DNA from: an uncultured Clostridia bacterium | Lineage (GTDB): Bacteria; Bacillota; Clostridia; Oscillospirales; Acutalibacteraceae | NCBI GenBank assembly: GCA_944384995.1 | Contig: CALWVN010000001.1 | Coordinates: 1-64,000 of the forward strand | Direction of reading: 5' to 3' | Length of the DNA: 64,000 nt | In this document: piece by piece, positions 50,550 through 59,016 of the stretch | Layout of the letters: each line of letters starts with the position of its first letter | Position numbering within the stretch: position 1 is the first letter of the stretch | The notes under the pieces: model-generated | Told to the model about the DNA's origin: nothing | What the model saw: only the letters and a program-made list of their open reading frames with translations | Database searches by the model: none | Program-made: the position numbers and the translations under genes

Positions 50550-51005
50550 CTATATTTTTGTGTACTTTTGCGTCTCGGCTACGGCAAGCGCGTCGCACCG
50601 TTCGTTTTCGGGGTGTCCTGCGTGCCCTTTGACCCATACGATTTTAACGTCGTGTATCCGGCACAGCTCCAAAAGCTCCCCCCAAAGCTCGGGATTCAAA
50701 GCGGGCTTTCCGTCGCTTTTCTTCCACCCCCGCGCCCGCCAGGAAGCGGCCCAGCCCTTTGTAATGCCGTCCGCAACGTATTTTGAATCGGTGCACAGCG
50801 TGACGCGGCACGGGTATTTAAGCGCTTTTAACCCTTCGATTGCGGCGGTCAGCTCCATTTTGTTGTTCGTAGTCTGTGCACTGCCGCCGGAAAGCTCTTT
50901 TTCGCGTGTACCGCAGCGCAGGATCGCGCCCCAACCGCCCGGCCCCGGATTGCCGGAACACGCGCCGTCCGTAAACAGTTCGACCTCTGTTTGCTTTGCA
51001 ACCAA
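50550..51005 (-). CDS. rnhA: Ribonuclease HI
   Basis: 151 residues. The catalytic acidic residues are present: Asp in [20 protein letters not shown], Glu in NNKMELTA, Asp in [10 protein letters not shown] and a final Asp in NERCDALA, together with [12 protein letters not shown]. Degrades RNA in RNA-DNA hybrids. The start is a TTG (51005-51003) after GGAGGGAATTTT. It follows the HAD gene by 12 bases and is co-transcribed. Confidence 0.95.
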   Translation of the reverse strand: MVAKQTEVELFTDGACSGNPGPGGWGAILRCGTREKELSGGSAQTTNNKMELTAAIEGLKALKYPCRVTLCTDSKYVADGITKGWAASWRARGWKKSDGKPALNPELWGELLELCRIHDVKIVWVKGHAGHPENERCDALAVAETQKYTKI

Positions 51006-51017
51006 AAAATTCCCTCC

Positions 51018-51806
51018 TTACAAGTGCTTTGCCAGCGTTTTGAGCGAAGCCTCCACCGCGCTTGCGCGAATGGGACTTTCACGGTAGGTCTTTTCATCCG
51101 TCACGCCTGTGAGCACTAGCACCGAGGGAATATCATGCTTTTGCCCGATGAGAATATCGGTTTCCAGCCTGTCCCCAATGAAGCAAAGCTCCCGGCTTTC
51201 GCAGCCGAGGGTGTGCGTAAGATAGTCCACCGTATAGTGGTGCGGCTTGCCCATGACCAGCGGTCGCCTGCCCGTAGATGCTTCGATCATCGCCATCATC
51301 GAGCCCGTGTCGGGCATAAAGCCGTCGGCGGTCGGGCAGTTTCGGTCCGGGTGCGTGGCGATGTATTCCGCGCCGTTTGCGAGGAATCGGCACGCGTCCC
51401 AAAGCTTTTGGTAAGTCAGGGTCGTGTCAAATCCGAGCACGACGATGTCGGGATCCTTGTCAACGAGCTTGATGCCCGCTGCCTGAAAATCCGCTGTCAG
51501 CCGTTCGTTGCCGAGCAGATACACCGTTTTGCCCTGCCTTTGTCGATTCAAATAATCCGCCGTCACGTGTGAAGAAATAACGATTTTGTCCTCGGTTACT
51601 TCACAGCCCATTTTGGCGAGCTTTTCGCGGCAAACGGCGACGTTGTTGGACGAGTTGTTCGTAAAAAAGCAGAAATCCTTGCCGCATGCGTGCACGCGAT
51701 CCAAAAAATCGAGTGCGCCGTCTATGAGCGTGCCGTCAAGGTAAAATGTGCCGTCCATGTCGATAATAAAATATTTGACTTTTTCGAATACGGAGTTTAT
51801 GTCCAT
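51018..51806 (-). CDS. HAD-IIA phosphatase (NagD/PNPase-like)
   Basis: 262 residues. HAD motif I is IIDMDGTFYLDGTLI, motif II is FTNNSSN, the C2A cap follows, then the Lys motif MGKPHHYTVDY and motif IV FIGDRLETDILIG. Family members hydrolyse small phosphate esters such as nucleotide or glycerol phosphates. AGGAGA precedes the ATG. It shares an operon with rnhA. Confidence 0.92.
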   Translation of the reverse strand: MDINSVFEKVKYFIIDMDGTFYLDGTLIDGALDFLDRVHACGKDFCFFTNNSSNNVAVCREKLAKMGCEVTEDKIVISSHVTADYLNRQRQGKTVYLLGNERLTADFQAAGIKLVDKDPDIVVLGFDTTLTYQKLWDACRFLANGAEYIATHPDRNCPTADGFMPDTGSMMAMIEASTGRRPLVMGKPHHYTVDYLTHTLGCESRELCFIGDRLETDILIGQKHDIPSVLVLTGVTDEKTYRESPIRASAVEASLKTLAKHL

Positions 51807-51966
51807 GAAACGTCTCCTAACCTAAAGTGCAAATATTGTAGCATACTTGCGGGAAAAAGAAAAGTAAAAAGAATTTAACGAAAATTCGGGGGAAGTGCAT
51901 TTTACAGTGGATTTTCCCGACGCGCCGTGCTACAATAGCCGCAGAGCACTTTTGCGGAGGAACACC

Positions 51967-52725
51967 ATGCTGAAACTGATCTCGTGGAACGTCAACGGGC
52001 TGCGTGCCATCGTCAACAAAAACTTCGAAACCGAATTCCGCGCGCTCGATGCGGACTTTTTCTGCTTGCAGGAGACGAAATTGCAGGCGGGGCAGCTCGA
52101 TCTGCAATTCGACGGTTACGAAGCCTTTTGGAATTACGCCGAGAAAAAAGGCTATTCCGGGACGGCGATCTTTGCCAAGGAAAAGCCGCAAAATGTGTTT
52201 TACGGGCTCGGCGACGCGTATTACGACAGCGAGGGGCGCGTGCTCACGCTCGAATACCCCGAATATTTCGTGGTGACCTGCTACACGCCGAATTCCCAAG
52301 ACGGGCTTCGTCGGCTGGAGTATCGTATGAGCTTTGAAGACCGCTTCCGCACCTATTTACTTGCATTGGACGCGAAAAAGCCTGTCATCTTCTGTGGGGA
52401 TCTGAATGTGGCGCACGAGGAGATCGACCTTAAAAATCCGAAGCCGAACCGCGGCAATCCCGGATTTTCCGATGAGGAGCGCGAGAAATTTTCCGAGCTG
52501 CTCGCGGCGGGCTTTACCGACACGTTTCGGTATTTTTATCCCGACTTGGCGGGCGCGTACTCCTGGTGGTCGTATCGCTTCCATGCCCGCGAAAAGAACG
52601 CGGGATGGCGCATCGACTATTTCTGCGTATCCGACCGCCTACGGGAGAAACTGATCGACGCATCCATCCACAGTGAGATCTTCGGCTCCGACCACTGTCC
52701 CATTGAATTGCAAATTGACCTTTAA
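51967..52725 (+). CDS. xth: Exodeoxyribonuclease III / AP endonuclease
   Basis: 252 residues. LKLISWNVNGLRAI begins the fold, CLQETKLQ holds the metal Glu, FCGDLNVAHEEIDLKNPK has the catalytic Asp and Asn, and the end IFGSDHCPIELQI carries the Asp-His pair. Cuts at abasic sites and removes 3' blocks. The ATG at 51967 has GGAGG 5 bases upstream; the open frame extends 24 codons with no homology. folC follows by 15 bases. Confidence 0.95.
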   Translation: MLKLISWNVNGLRAIVNKNFETEFRALDADFFCLQETKLQAGQLDLQFDGYEAFWNYAEKKGYSGTAIFAKEKPQNVFYGLGDAYYDSEGRVLTLEYPEYFVVTCYTPNSQDGLRRLEYRMSFEDRFRTYLLALDAKKPVIFCGDLNVAHEEIDLKNPKPNRGNPGFSDEEREKFSELLAAGFTDTFRYFYPDLAGAYSWWSYRFHAREKNAGWRIDYFCVSDRLREKLIDASIHSEIFGSDHCPIELQIDL

Positions 52726-52740
52726 AAGGGGATCGCTTTT

Positions 52741-53988
52741 ATGACCTATCGACAAGCGGTGGATTTCTATCATTCCCGGCTGCGCTTCGGTATGCAGCCG
52801 GGTCTTTCGCGTGTCAAGCATCTGCTCCATGCACTCGGCGACCCGCAGGAAAAGCTGCGTTTCGTCCATGTGGCGGGCACGAACGGCAAGGGCACGACCG
52901 CCAATATGCTCAGCCGCATTTTGGTGGAGGCGGGGTGCAAAACCGGATTGTTCACGTCACCTTACGTGTTTTCGTTCTGCGAGCGTATGCAGATCGATCA
53001 TCAAAACATCGGAGAAGCGGAACTCGCACGCATCACGGCGCGTGTAAAGGCGGCGGTTGAAGAAGTGGAAAAAGCGGGGGAGGGCACCACGGAGTTTGAG
53101 ACGATCACTGCGGCGGCAATGCTGTATTTTTATGAGACGCACTGCGACATTGTGGTGCTGGAGGTGGGCCTCGGCGGGCGGCTCGACTCCACCAATATTA
53201 TTTCGTGCCCGCTTGTGAGCGTAATTACTTCCATAGCGCTCGACCACACCGCCGTGCTCGGCGACACGCTCGGGCAGATCGCCGCTGAAAAGGCAGGCAT
53301 TTTAAAAGAAGGCGGGCACTGCGTCACCACGGCGAACCAGCCGCCGGAAGCGATGCGGGTTTTGCGCGCGACCGCCGAAGGACGGCACAACACGTTTACG
53401 GCGGCAGATCCAAAATGCGCTGAAATTTTGTCGGAAAGTTTTGGCGAGACGATGTTTCGCTACGGCGGCGAAACCTATACGATCCCGCTGTGCGGCACGC
53501 ATCAGGTGGAAAATGCCGTTACCGTCATAGAGGCTGCGAAACTTCTGCCCGAAGTTTCGGCAGAGCATGTGCGCGCAGGACTTCAAAAAGCGGTCATGCA
53601 CGGACGCATGGAGCTTATCTCCCGCAATCCCGATGTCCTGCTCGACGGCGGGCACAATCCCGAATGCGGGCAGGCGCTGGCAAGCGTTTTGCAACGCTTT
53701 GCGCCAAAGGCGTTGACGGCGGTCATCGGGATGATGGAGGATAAGGACACAGCGCACTATTTGGCGCAAATTTTACCGTTTTGCCGCCGCGTGATCTTCA
53801 CAAAGCCCGATAATCCGCGCGCTGCAAGTCCTGAAAGTCTTGCCGAAACCGCACAAAGCTTTTCCTGTGAAGTCCGTTGTGTGCCCGATCCGCAAAAAGC
53901 GTATGAACAGGCGCTGGCCGTCACCCCCGAAAACGGCATGGTTCTGGTCTGCGGTTCATTCTATTTGCTTTCGGATATAACCTTTTAA
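52741..53988 (+). CDS. folC: Folylpolyglutamate synthase/dihydrofolate synthase
   Basis: 415 residues. The Mur-ligase-type ATP loop VAGTNGKGTTANML, the substrate segment LFTSPYVFSFCERMQID, LEVGLGGRLDSTNI, LDHTAVLGDTLGQIAAEKAGI and LLDGGHNPECGQAL are all present. Adds glutamate to dihydropteroate or folates. GGGG lies before the ATG. Probably co-transcribed with xth. Confidence 0.95.
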   Translation: MTYRQAVDFYHSRLRFGMQPGLSRVKHLLHALGDPQEKLRFVHVAGTNGKGTTANMLSRILVEAGCKTGLFTSPYVFSFCERMQIDHQNIGEAELARITARVKAAVEEVEKAGEGTTEFETITAAAMLYFYETHCDIVVLEVGLGGRLDSTNIISCPLVSVITSIALDHTAVLGDTLGQIAAEKAGILKEGGHCVTTANQPPEAMRVLRATAEGRHNTFTAADPKCAEILSESFGETMFRYGGETYTIPLCGTHQVENAVTVIEAAKLLPEVSAEHVRAGLQKAVMHGRMELISRNPDVLLDGGHNPECGQALASVLQRFAPKALTAVIGMMEDKDTAHYLAQILPFCRRVIFTKPDNPRAASPESLAETAQSFSCEVRCVPDPQKAYEQALAVTPENGMVLVCGSFYLLSDITF

Positions 53989-53998
53989 GTAAGAAATA

Positions 53999-54044
53999 AA
54001 AAGGCTCCCCGATACACCGTGCAGTGTGTCGGGGAGCCTTTTAT
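53999..54044. terminator. Bidirectional terminator, folC and flavoprotein operon
   Basis: A 19-bp stem with one G-U pair (53999-54017 with 54024-54042; core AAGGCTCCCCGA/TCGGGGAGCCTT), with T-runs on both strands. Confidence 0.9.
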
Positions 54045-54064
54045 GTCCTGTGATACGGCTTCGC

Positions 54065-55816
54065 TCAGCGGTAATCCTCCCGCGTATTTAAGAATTTCTT
54101 TTCCTCCGGCAGCAGGTCAAGACCGATCGTGCCGCCCGGGTTCATCAGGTAATCGGGGTCGAAATAGTTTTTAAGCACCTTGAATACCCCATATTCCTTT
54201 TCGCCGATATACCCCTCCAGCCACGGGGCAAACATCTTGCCGATGCCGTGGTGGTGCGAAATGGCGGCGCCCGATTTTTGGATCGCGTCGAGAATGGTGG
54301 TGTGATACCGCTTAAAAGCGTCCGCGTCATTCATCTTGGTGATGAAGATGAAGTACAGGTTCGCCCCCTGCGGGTAGCAGTGCGACATATGCGTGGTCAC
54401 GACGGTGTTAGGCAGCGCGTGGCAGACCTTGCGCACGTCGCGGTGCACCTGCGCCATATTCGACCAGTTCACGGTGCACTCCAGCGTGTCGGTGATGACG
54501 CTGAAATCCATCAGTGTGTCGCGCAGATACGGGTCGTTGAAGCGGCCCTTTTCCCAGCTCTTTGTAACGTATCCCGTCATCGGCATTGCGCCGTGCTTGA
54601 GTGCGATCTTGGCAATGTTTTTTGCTACGTTCTTGGAAAAGCCCTTTTCGCCGTCGGTAAAGCCTAAGAACATGCAGCGTTCCATGTCCTTAAAGCCGAA
54701 CTTGTCAAGCAGGGGCTCCAGCGGCGTTTCGTCCACATTGTAAAGCTTGAGCATCAGGTGCGTTTCCTCGGGGTCGGAAAGACGGAACACCGAGGAGTAG
54801 CCGCATTCGCACTGCATCATCTCGCGCGCGGCATCCATAGCGATCTCCCAATTCTTAAACATGTAGGAGAACCGCTTGCGGTTTTCGGGCATCCAGCGGA
54901 ACACGCGCAGCGTGACTTCCGTAAGTACGCCGAACGTCCCTTCGGAGCCCATCATGATCTGGTTGAGGTTCGGACCCGTTGCTTCGCGCGGGTAATGGCT
55001 CGTAACGATGCGCCCGATGGGCGTCGCATATTTTTGCGAGAGCACGATGTCTGTGATCGTGCCGTAATAGGTGCTGTTCTGCCCGGCGCCGCGTGTGACC
55101 GTCCAGCCGCCGACGCTGCTGTACTCAAAGGACTGCGGGAAGTGCCCGCAGGTATAAGCGCGCTTTGCGCCGAAGAGCTTCGGCGCGCTTTGCAGCGTTT
55201 CTTCGAGCTTCGGACCGGACATACCCGCCTGCACGGTGATGGTCTGGTCGGTTTCGTTAAAGCTGATGACCTTGTTGAAGCGCTTACGCATGTCAAGCGT
55301 CATCCCGCCTTTAACGGCCTCCATGCCGCGCGTGACGGAGCTGCCGCCGCCGTAGACATACAGCGGAATCTTATTTTCAACGGCGTACGCCACAAGCTGC
55401 TCGACCTGCTCGGTCGTGTCTGGATAGACAACTACATCCGGCAGATTCTCGATCTGCTTGTGCCGCAGACGCAAAAGGTCATAGCCCGTGCAGCCGTAGG
55501 CGACTGCAAGACGGGGGTAGTCTTCAGTCGTTACGAACTCGTCGCCGACGATCTTTTTGAGCGCCTCAACGTGCTTCGGATCGATCTTAGAGGGGTAGTC
55601 GGACAGATCGACCTTGTCAAAGCCGATGTCGTCGGTGTAATCCTTGAAATCGTCGTCGGTCATTTTGAAGGTTTCTTTCATCAGCTTGTAAAGAGATTCC
55701 TTCGGGTACTTGAAGAATTCGGGGTCGCCCCAGCGGAAGATCGAGCGGTAGCTGCCCTCCGGCGCAGGGGTCAGCACCCATTTCGGCTCAAAGCCCTTAT
55801 ACGGTTTGTTGCTCAT
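54065..55816 (-). CDS. Alkylglycerone-phosphate-synthase-like FAD oxidoreductase (VAO/PCMH family)
   Basis: 583 residues. An N-terminal linker (about 1-110) precedes the FAD domain, with VVVYPDTTEQVEQLVAYAVENKIPLYVYGGGSSVTRG, then CGHFPQSFEYSSVGGWTVTRGAGQNSTYYG and IMMGSEGTFGVLTEVTLRV. The C-terminal cap ends with ISHHHGIGKM and NPGGTIGL. In alkylglycerone-phosphate synthase the corresponding GH.P.S.E.S..GGW..TR..G and HHHG.G motifs bind FAD and substrate. Other relatives are D-2-hydroxyacid dehydrogenases. It is last in the operon, overlapping the kinase by 4 bases. No glycerone-phosphate acyltransferase partner lies near, so ether-lipid synthesis is not implied; a dehydrogenase role is as likely. 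Confidence 0.78.
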   Translation of the reverse strand: MSNKPYKGFEPKWVLTPAPEGSYRSIFRWGDPEFFKYPKESLYKLMKETFKMTDDDFKDYTDDIGFDKVDLSDYPSKIDPKHVEALKKIVGDEFVTTEDYPRLAVAYGCTGYDLLRLRHKQIENLPDVVVYPDTTEQVEQLVAYAVENKIPLYVYGGGSSVTRGMEAVKGGMTLDMRKRFNKVISFNETDQTITVQAGMSGPKLEETLQSAPKLFGAKRAYTCGHFPQSFEYSSVGGWTVTRGAGQNSTYYGTITDIVLSQKYATPIGRIVTSHYPREATGPNLNQIMMGSEGTFGVLTEVTLRVFRWMPENRKRFSYMFKNWEIAMDAAREMMQCECGYSSVFRLSDPEETHLMLKLYNVDETPLEPLLDKFGFKDMERCMFLGFTDGEKGFSKNVAKNIAKIALKHGAMPMTGYVTKSWEKGRFNDPYLRDTLMDFSVITDTLECTVNWSNMAQVHRDVRKVCHALPNTVVTTHMSHCYPQGANLYFIFITKMNDADAFKRYHTTILDAIQKSGAAISHHHGIGKMFAPWLEGYIGEKEYGVFKVLKNYFDPDYLMNPGGTIGLDLLPEEKKFLNTREDYR

Positions 55817-57375
55817 TCAATATCTCTCCTTTTTGTGATTTTGATGATTCTGCGGTAAATGGGTTCCAAACGGCGGAAGACCTTGCTGTACGCGCCTGTG
55901 TACAAGTCCATGTAGGTCTCATGCTCCGTCTTGCGGGGCGTGAACACATCGGTCTCATGCACCATATGCGCGATCGCATCGTCATAATCCCGGAAAACGC
56001 CTTTTGCGAGAAACGCGACCATCGCCGAGCCTACGGAGCAGGCTTCGTGCGTCTGGATGCGCTTGACGGGGACCCCGAACACATCTGCGGTGATCTGGCA
56101 GACGATGTCGCTGCGCGCGCCGCCGCCGCCGACGAATACTTCGTCGATATGCAGTTTGGCGCGTTTTTGCAGGATCTCCAGAGAGTGGTACAGCTCAAAG
56201 GCGATGCCCTCAATGATCGCACGGTAAAAATGCAAATGGGTGTGATAGTCGGCAAAGCCGATGACCGCCCCGCGCGAGGTCGGGTTGATAACGCCCGGCG
56301 TCCAGTACGGCTGTAACAGCAGCCCCTCACAGCCCGGCGGAAGCCGCTCAATGTATTTGTCCAAAAGCTGTTCGGGCGCGCAGCCCAGAACGCTTGCCTC
56401 TTCGCGCTCCGCCGCGCCGAATTCTTTCACGAACCAGGACACCAGCCAAAAGCCGCGGTAAATTTCGATTTCCGGGTTGAAAAGATGGTTCGGAACAGCA
56501 GGGTAGGCGGGCATGAACTGCTGCGGTTCCACGTAATCCTCCACGGCGATCTGCACAGTCGCGGTTGTTCCAAAGGAGATCGCTGCGCGGTTTGATTTCA
56601 CGACCGAAAGTCCCAACGTTTCACAACCTTTATCCGATCCCGTTGCGATCAGCGGAAGACCTGCGGGCACGCCGCTGTGTTGGGAGAATTCTTCTGTGAT
56701 ATGCCCGATCACTTCGCCCGATTTTACAAGCGAGCACAGCTTTTCATTTTCTACATAGCAGACGCATTTTGTAAAGCTTGAATCCTTTTTCCAAACACGG
56801 TGCTTGTAGTCAAAGGGAATGTGCCCGATCATGTTCGCCTCGGAATCCGCCAGCACACCTGTCATTTTGTAGTTGAGATAGGTCGGCAGCATCACATAAT
56901 GCGCCGTTTTTTCCCAAAGCTCCGGCTGGTTTTGGCGGATCCAGTTGGAGGCGGAGGCGCGGTAGAGGATTTTGCTTGCCTCCTCCATACCCGCCAAGCG
57001 GAAGATCCATTTTTTCCATAAGGGGAACGGATCGTCGAAATCCGCCTGTCGTTTGTCCAGCCACAAAATGATGTCGCGAAGCGGCTCGTTGTTTTCGTCC
57101 AGACACAGCACCGTATCGCGAATGGTTGTGATCGTCACGGCAATGATGTTTTGCAGCTTATCCTGATTGCGTTCGCAAACAACTTTTCCCGCTTCGCATA
57201 TGCGGTCATAGTAAAAGTCGGGACGCTGCTCTGCCCAGCCGGGATTGCGCGAATAATACGGTTCGCTGTATTTGATCTGGTGAAAATCCGCAAAGCTGCC
57301 GTCGGGGCGAACCAACAGGCAGCGTGCGCTTTGCGTGCCGACGTCAAACGTCAGCACGAGCTGTGTGTCATCCAT
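55813..57375 (-). CDS. FGGY-family sugar/polyol kinase, substrate unknown
   Basis: 520 residues. The N-terminal LVLTFDVGTQSARCLLV phosphate loop, the ITTIRDTVLCLDEN and ILWLDKR segments, and the C-terminal GGGGARSDIVCQITADVFG ATP motif place it in FGGY. The N-terminal loop differs from glycerol kinase, and AISFGTTATVQ and LLLQPYWTPGVINPTSRGAV are atypical of xylulokinase, so the substrate cannot be named. The operon context suggests a polyol or three- to four-carbon sugar whose phosphate the flavoproteins oxidise (inference). It starts 5 bases after the DUF1667 stop. Confidence 0.8.
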   Translation of the reverse strand: MDDTQLVLTFDVGTQSARCLLVRPDGSFADFHQIKYSEPYYSRNPGWAEQRPDFYYDRICEAGKVVCERNQDKLQNIIAVTITTIRDTVLCLDENNEPLRDIILWLDKRQADFDDPFPLWKKWIFRLAGMEEASKILYRASASNWIRQNQPELWEKTAHYVMLPTYLNYKMTGVLADSEANMIGHIPFDYKHRVWKKDSSFTKCVCYVENEKLCSLVKSGEVIGHITEEFSQHSGVPAGLPLIATGSDKGCETLGLSVVKSNRAAISFGTTATVQIAVEDYVEPQQFMPAYPAVPNHLFNPEIEIYRGFWLVSWFVKEFGAAEREEASVLGCAPEQLLDKYIERLPPGCEGLLLQPYWTPGVINPTSRGAVIGFADYHTHLHFYRAIIEGIAFELYHSLEILQKRAKLHIDEVFVGGGGARSDIVCQITADVFGVPVKRIQTHEACSVGSAMVAFLAKGVFRDYDDAIAHMVHETDVFTPRKTEHETYMDLYTGAYSKVFRRLEPIYRRIIKITKRRDIE

Positions 57376-57380
57376 GGCAG

Positions 57381-57749
57381 TTACCTCCCTTCACCCGTGT
57401 ACAGCATATCGGACGTGGCGATAATGTCTACCCCAAGCCCTAAAACATTTTGGATCACCGTATCGCCGCGCCGCACACGCTCTTTGACGACGGTATGGTT
57501 GATCTCCCGCATGACATCAAAAATACGGTCTTTCGGGATGTCTGCCGAAACGCGGACGGGGAGTACCGGCGCTTCCGGAAAATCGGTGCGCACCGTGGAG
57601 CAGATGGTGCGCATAGGCGCCGTCATTTCGGAAACGGCAAACTGTTCGCCGCGCTTGCAACTGTTGCCGGAGACAACATATGTACCGTCTTTTTCTTCAA
57701 TGTGCATGGTACAGCCGCGCGGGCAGACGATGCAGACGAGCTCATCCAT
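57381..57749 (-). CDS. DUF1667 cysteine protein (probable Fe-S subunit)
   Basis: 122 residues with Cys6, Cys9, Cys13 and Cys31 in VCIVCPRGC ... GNSCKRGE, suited to one iron-sulfur cluster or metal. The C-terminal half is a small alpha/beta domain. DUF1667 proteins are typically encoded with a GlpA-like and a pyridine-nucleotide-type flavoprotein, probably as an electron-transfer subunit in place of GlpC. It overlaps the flavoprotein gene upstream by 8 bases and is followed closely by the kinase. Confidence 0.85.
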   Translation of the reverse strand: MDELVCIVCPRGCTMHIEEKDGTYVVSGNSCKRGEQFAVSEMTAPMRTICSTVRTDFPEAPVLPVRVSADIPKDRIFDVMREINHTVVKERVRRGDTVIQNVLGLGVDIIATSDMLYTGEGR

Positions 57750-59004
57750 TTGCTTTCACCTCGATATCGAATTCGATTTCCGAAGACGCGTCCAACGGAT
57801 ATTTCGAAAAATCCACCGTCAGCCGTTCCATTTCCGGCGGACGCAGGAACGGATATTTTTTGGAAAATGCTTCTTCCCCGTTGATCCGCATTTTTAAGGT
57901 GCATCCGTTCAAAATATCGCGGCTGCGGAAATACAGCACGGTTTCATGGTTATCTGCATCCAAATTGAGCCGCTGCGGCACGATATAGGAGAGCATTTTG
58001 GCTGCGTTTATCGGTATTTCCTGCCTCTTTTTACGCACATACAGCGCTGCATTTTTGCCTGCGCATTCGCCGCTTTCGGAAACATAGTCCACAAGGTCGT
58101 TGACGTGTAAAGCGTTCCCGCAGGAAAATACGCCGTCCACCGAGGTCATCAGCTGTCCGTTGCACAGGGGGCCTTTGGTTTTCGGATCGATCTCTACGCC
58201 CAAAGATTCCGCCAGCTCGTTTTCAGGTATCAGCCCCACAGAGAGGATCAGCGCGTCGCATTCTAGGATCTGTTCCGTACCGGCGAGCGGCTGCATTTTA
58301 TCATCTACTTCTGCGATCTCCACGGCGGTCAGGCGGTCGTCGCCGAATACGCGCGTGACCGTATGGGAGAGATACAGCGGAATGTTATAGTCGTGCAGGC
58401 ATTGGTGGATGTTGCGCGTCAACCCCGAGGGCGTGGGCTTTGCTTCGTAAACGCCCAACACCTTGGCACCCTCCAGCGTGAGCCGCCGCGCCATAATAAG
58501 ACCGATGTCGCCGCTGCCCAAAATAACACATCGCTTCGTCGGAAGCTCGCCTAAAAGGTTAGTTAAATGCTGCGCCGTGCCCGCCGTGAATACGCCAGCC
58601 GGGCGTGTGCCATGGATGGAGACTTGCTTGGCGGTGCGTTCGCGGCAGCCGGTGGAAAGCACCAGCGTTTTGGCTTCGACCGTCTCCACACCGTCGCGCG
58701 AGACGAGCGTCACATGAAATCCGCCGTTTTCCTTCGGCGCGATGCGCGTCACAAAGGTCAGCGTCATCGCGGGGATATCCGCTTTGCAAAACGCATCGAT
58801 AAACCGTTCCGCGTATTCGGGACCCGACAGCTTCTCCCCAAATCGCACAAGCCCGAAGCCATCGTGGATGCATTGCTTTAATATCCCGCCGAGCCGTGCT
58901 TCACGCTCGATAAGCAGCGTTTTCGCGCCGTTTTCATGCGCTGCCGTCGCGGCAGCTAAGCCCGCAGGGCCGCCGCCGATAACGACCGTGTCGAATGTAC
59001 GCAT
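57742..59004 (-). CDS. NAD(P)/FAD-dependent oxidoreductase subunit (Pyr_redox_2)
   Basis: 420 residues. The FAD motif is TVVIGGGPAGLAAATAA, the second Rossmann motif CVILGSGDIGLIMARRLT, and the FAD-ribityl segment GVFSCGNALHVNDLVDYV. LSTGCRERT is shared with sarcosine-oxidase- and opine-dehydrogenase-type alpha subunits and with GlpA partners in Firmicutes. It has no own Fe-S motif, so clusters come from the DUF1667 protein and the BFD domain of the next subunit. It probably moves electrons from the GlpA-like subunit to NAD or ferredoxin. Confidence 0.85.
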   Translation of the reverse strand: MRTFDTVVIGGGPAGLAAATAAHENGAKTLLIEREARLGGILKQCIHDGFGLVRFGEKLSGPEYAERFIDAFCKADIPAMTLTFVTRIAPKENGGFHVTLVSRDGVETVEAKTLVLSTGCRERTAKQVSIHGTRPAGVFTAGTAQHLTNLLGELPTKRCVILGSGDIGLIMARRLTLEGAKVLGVYEAKPTPSGLTRNIHQCLHDYNIPLYLSHTVTRVFGDDRLTAVEIAEVDDKMQPLAGTEQILECDALILSVGLIPENELAESLGVEIDPKTKGPLCNGQLMTSVDGVFSCGNALHVNDLVDYVSESGECAGKNAALYVRKKRQEIPINAAKMLSYIVPQRLNLDADNHETVLYFRSRDILNGCTLKMRINGEEAFSKKYPFLRPPEMERLTVDFSKYPLDASSEIEFDIEVKANG

Positions 59005-59016
59005 CCCTTTCCCTCC

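Noticed and set aside
54065-55816. Plasmalogen/ether-lipid synthesis role for the AGPS-like gene
   Set aside because: No acyltransferase or reductase of that pathway is encoded nearby, and related flavoenzymes have other substrates.
54758-55858. 366-codon plus-strand frame across the flavoprotein operon
   Set aside because: It is a shadow of the AGPS-like gene; the minus-strand protein has all family motifs.
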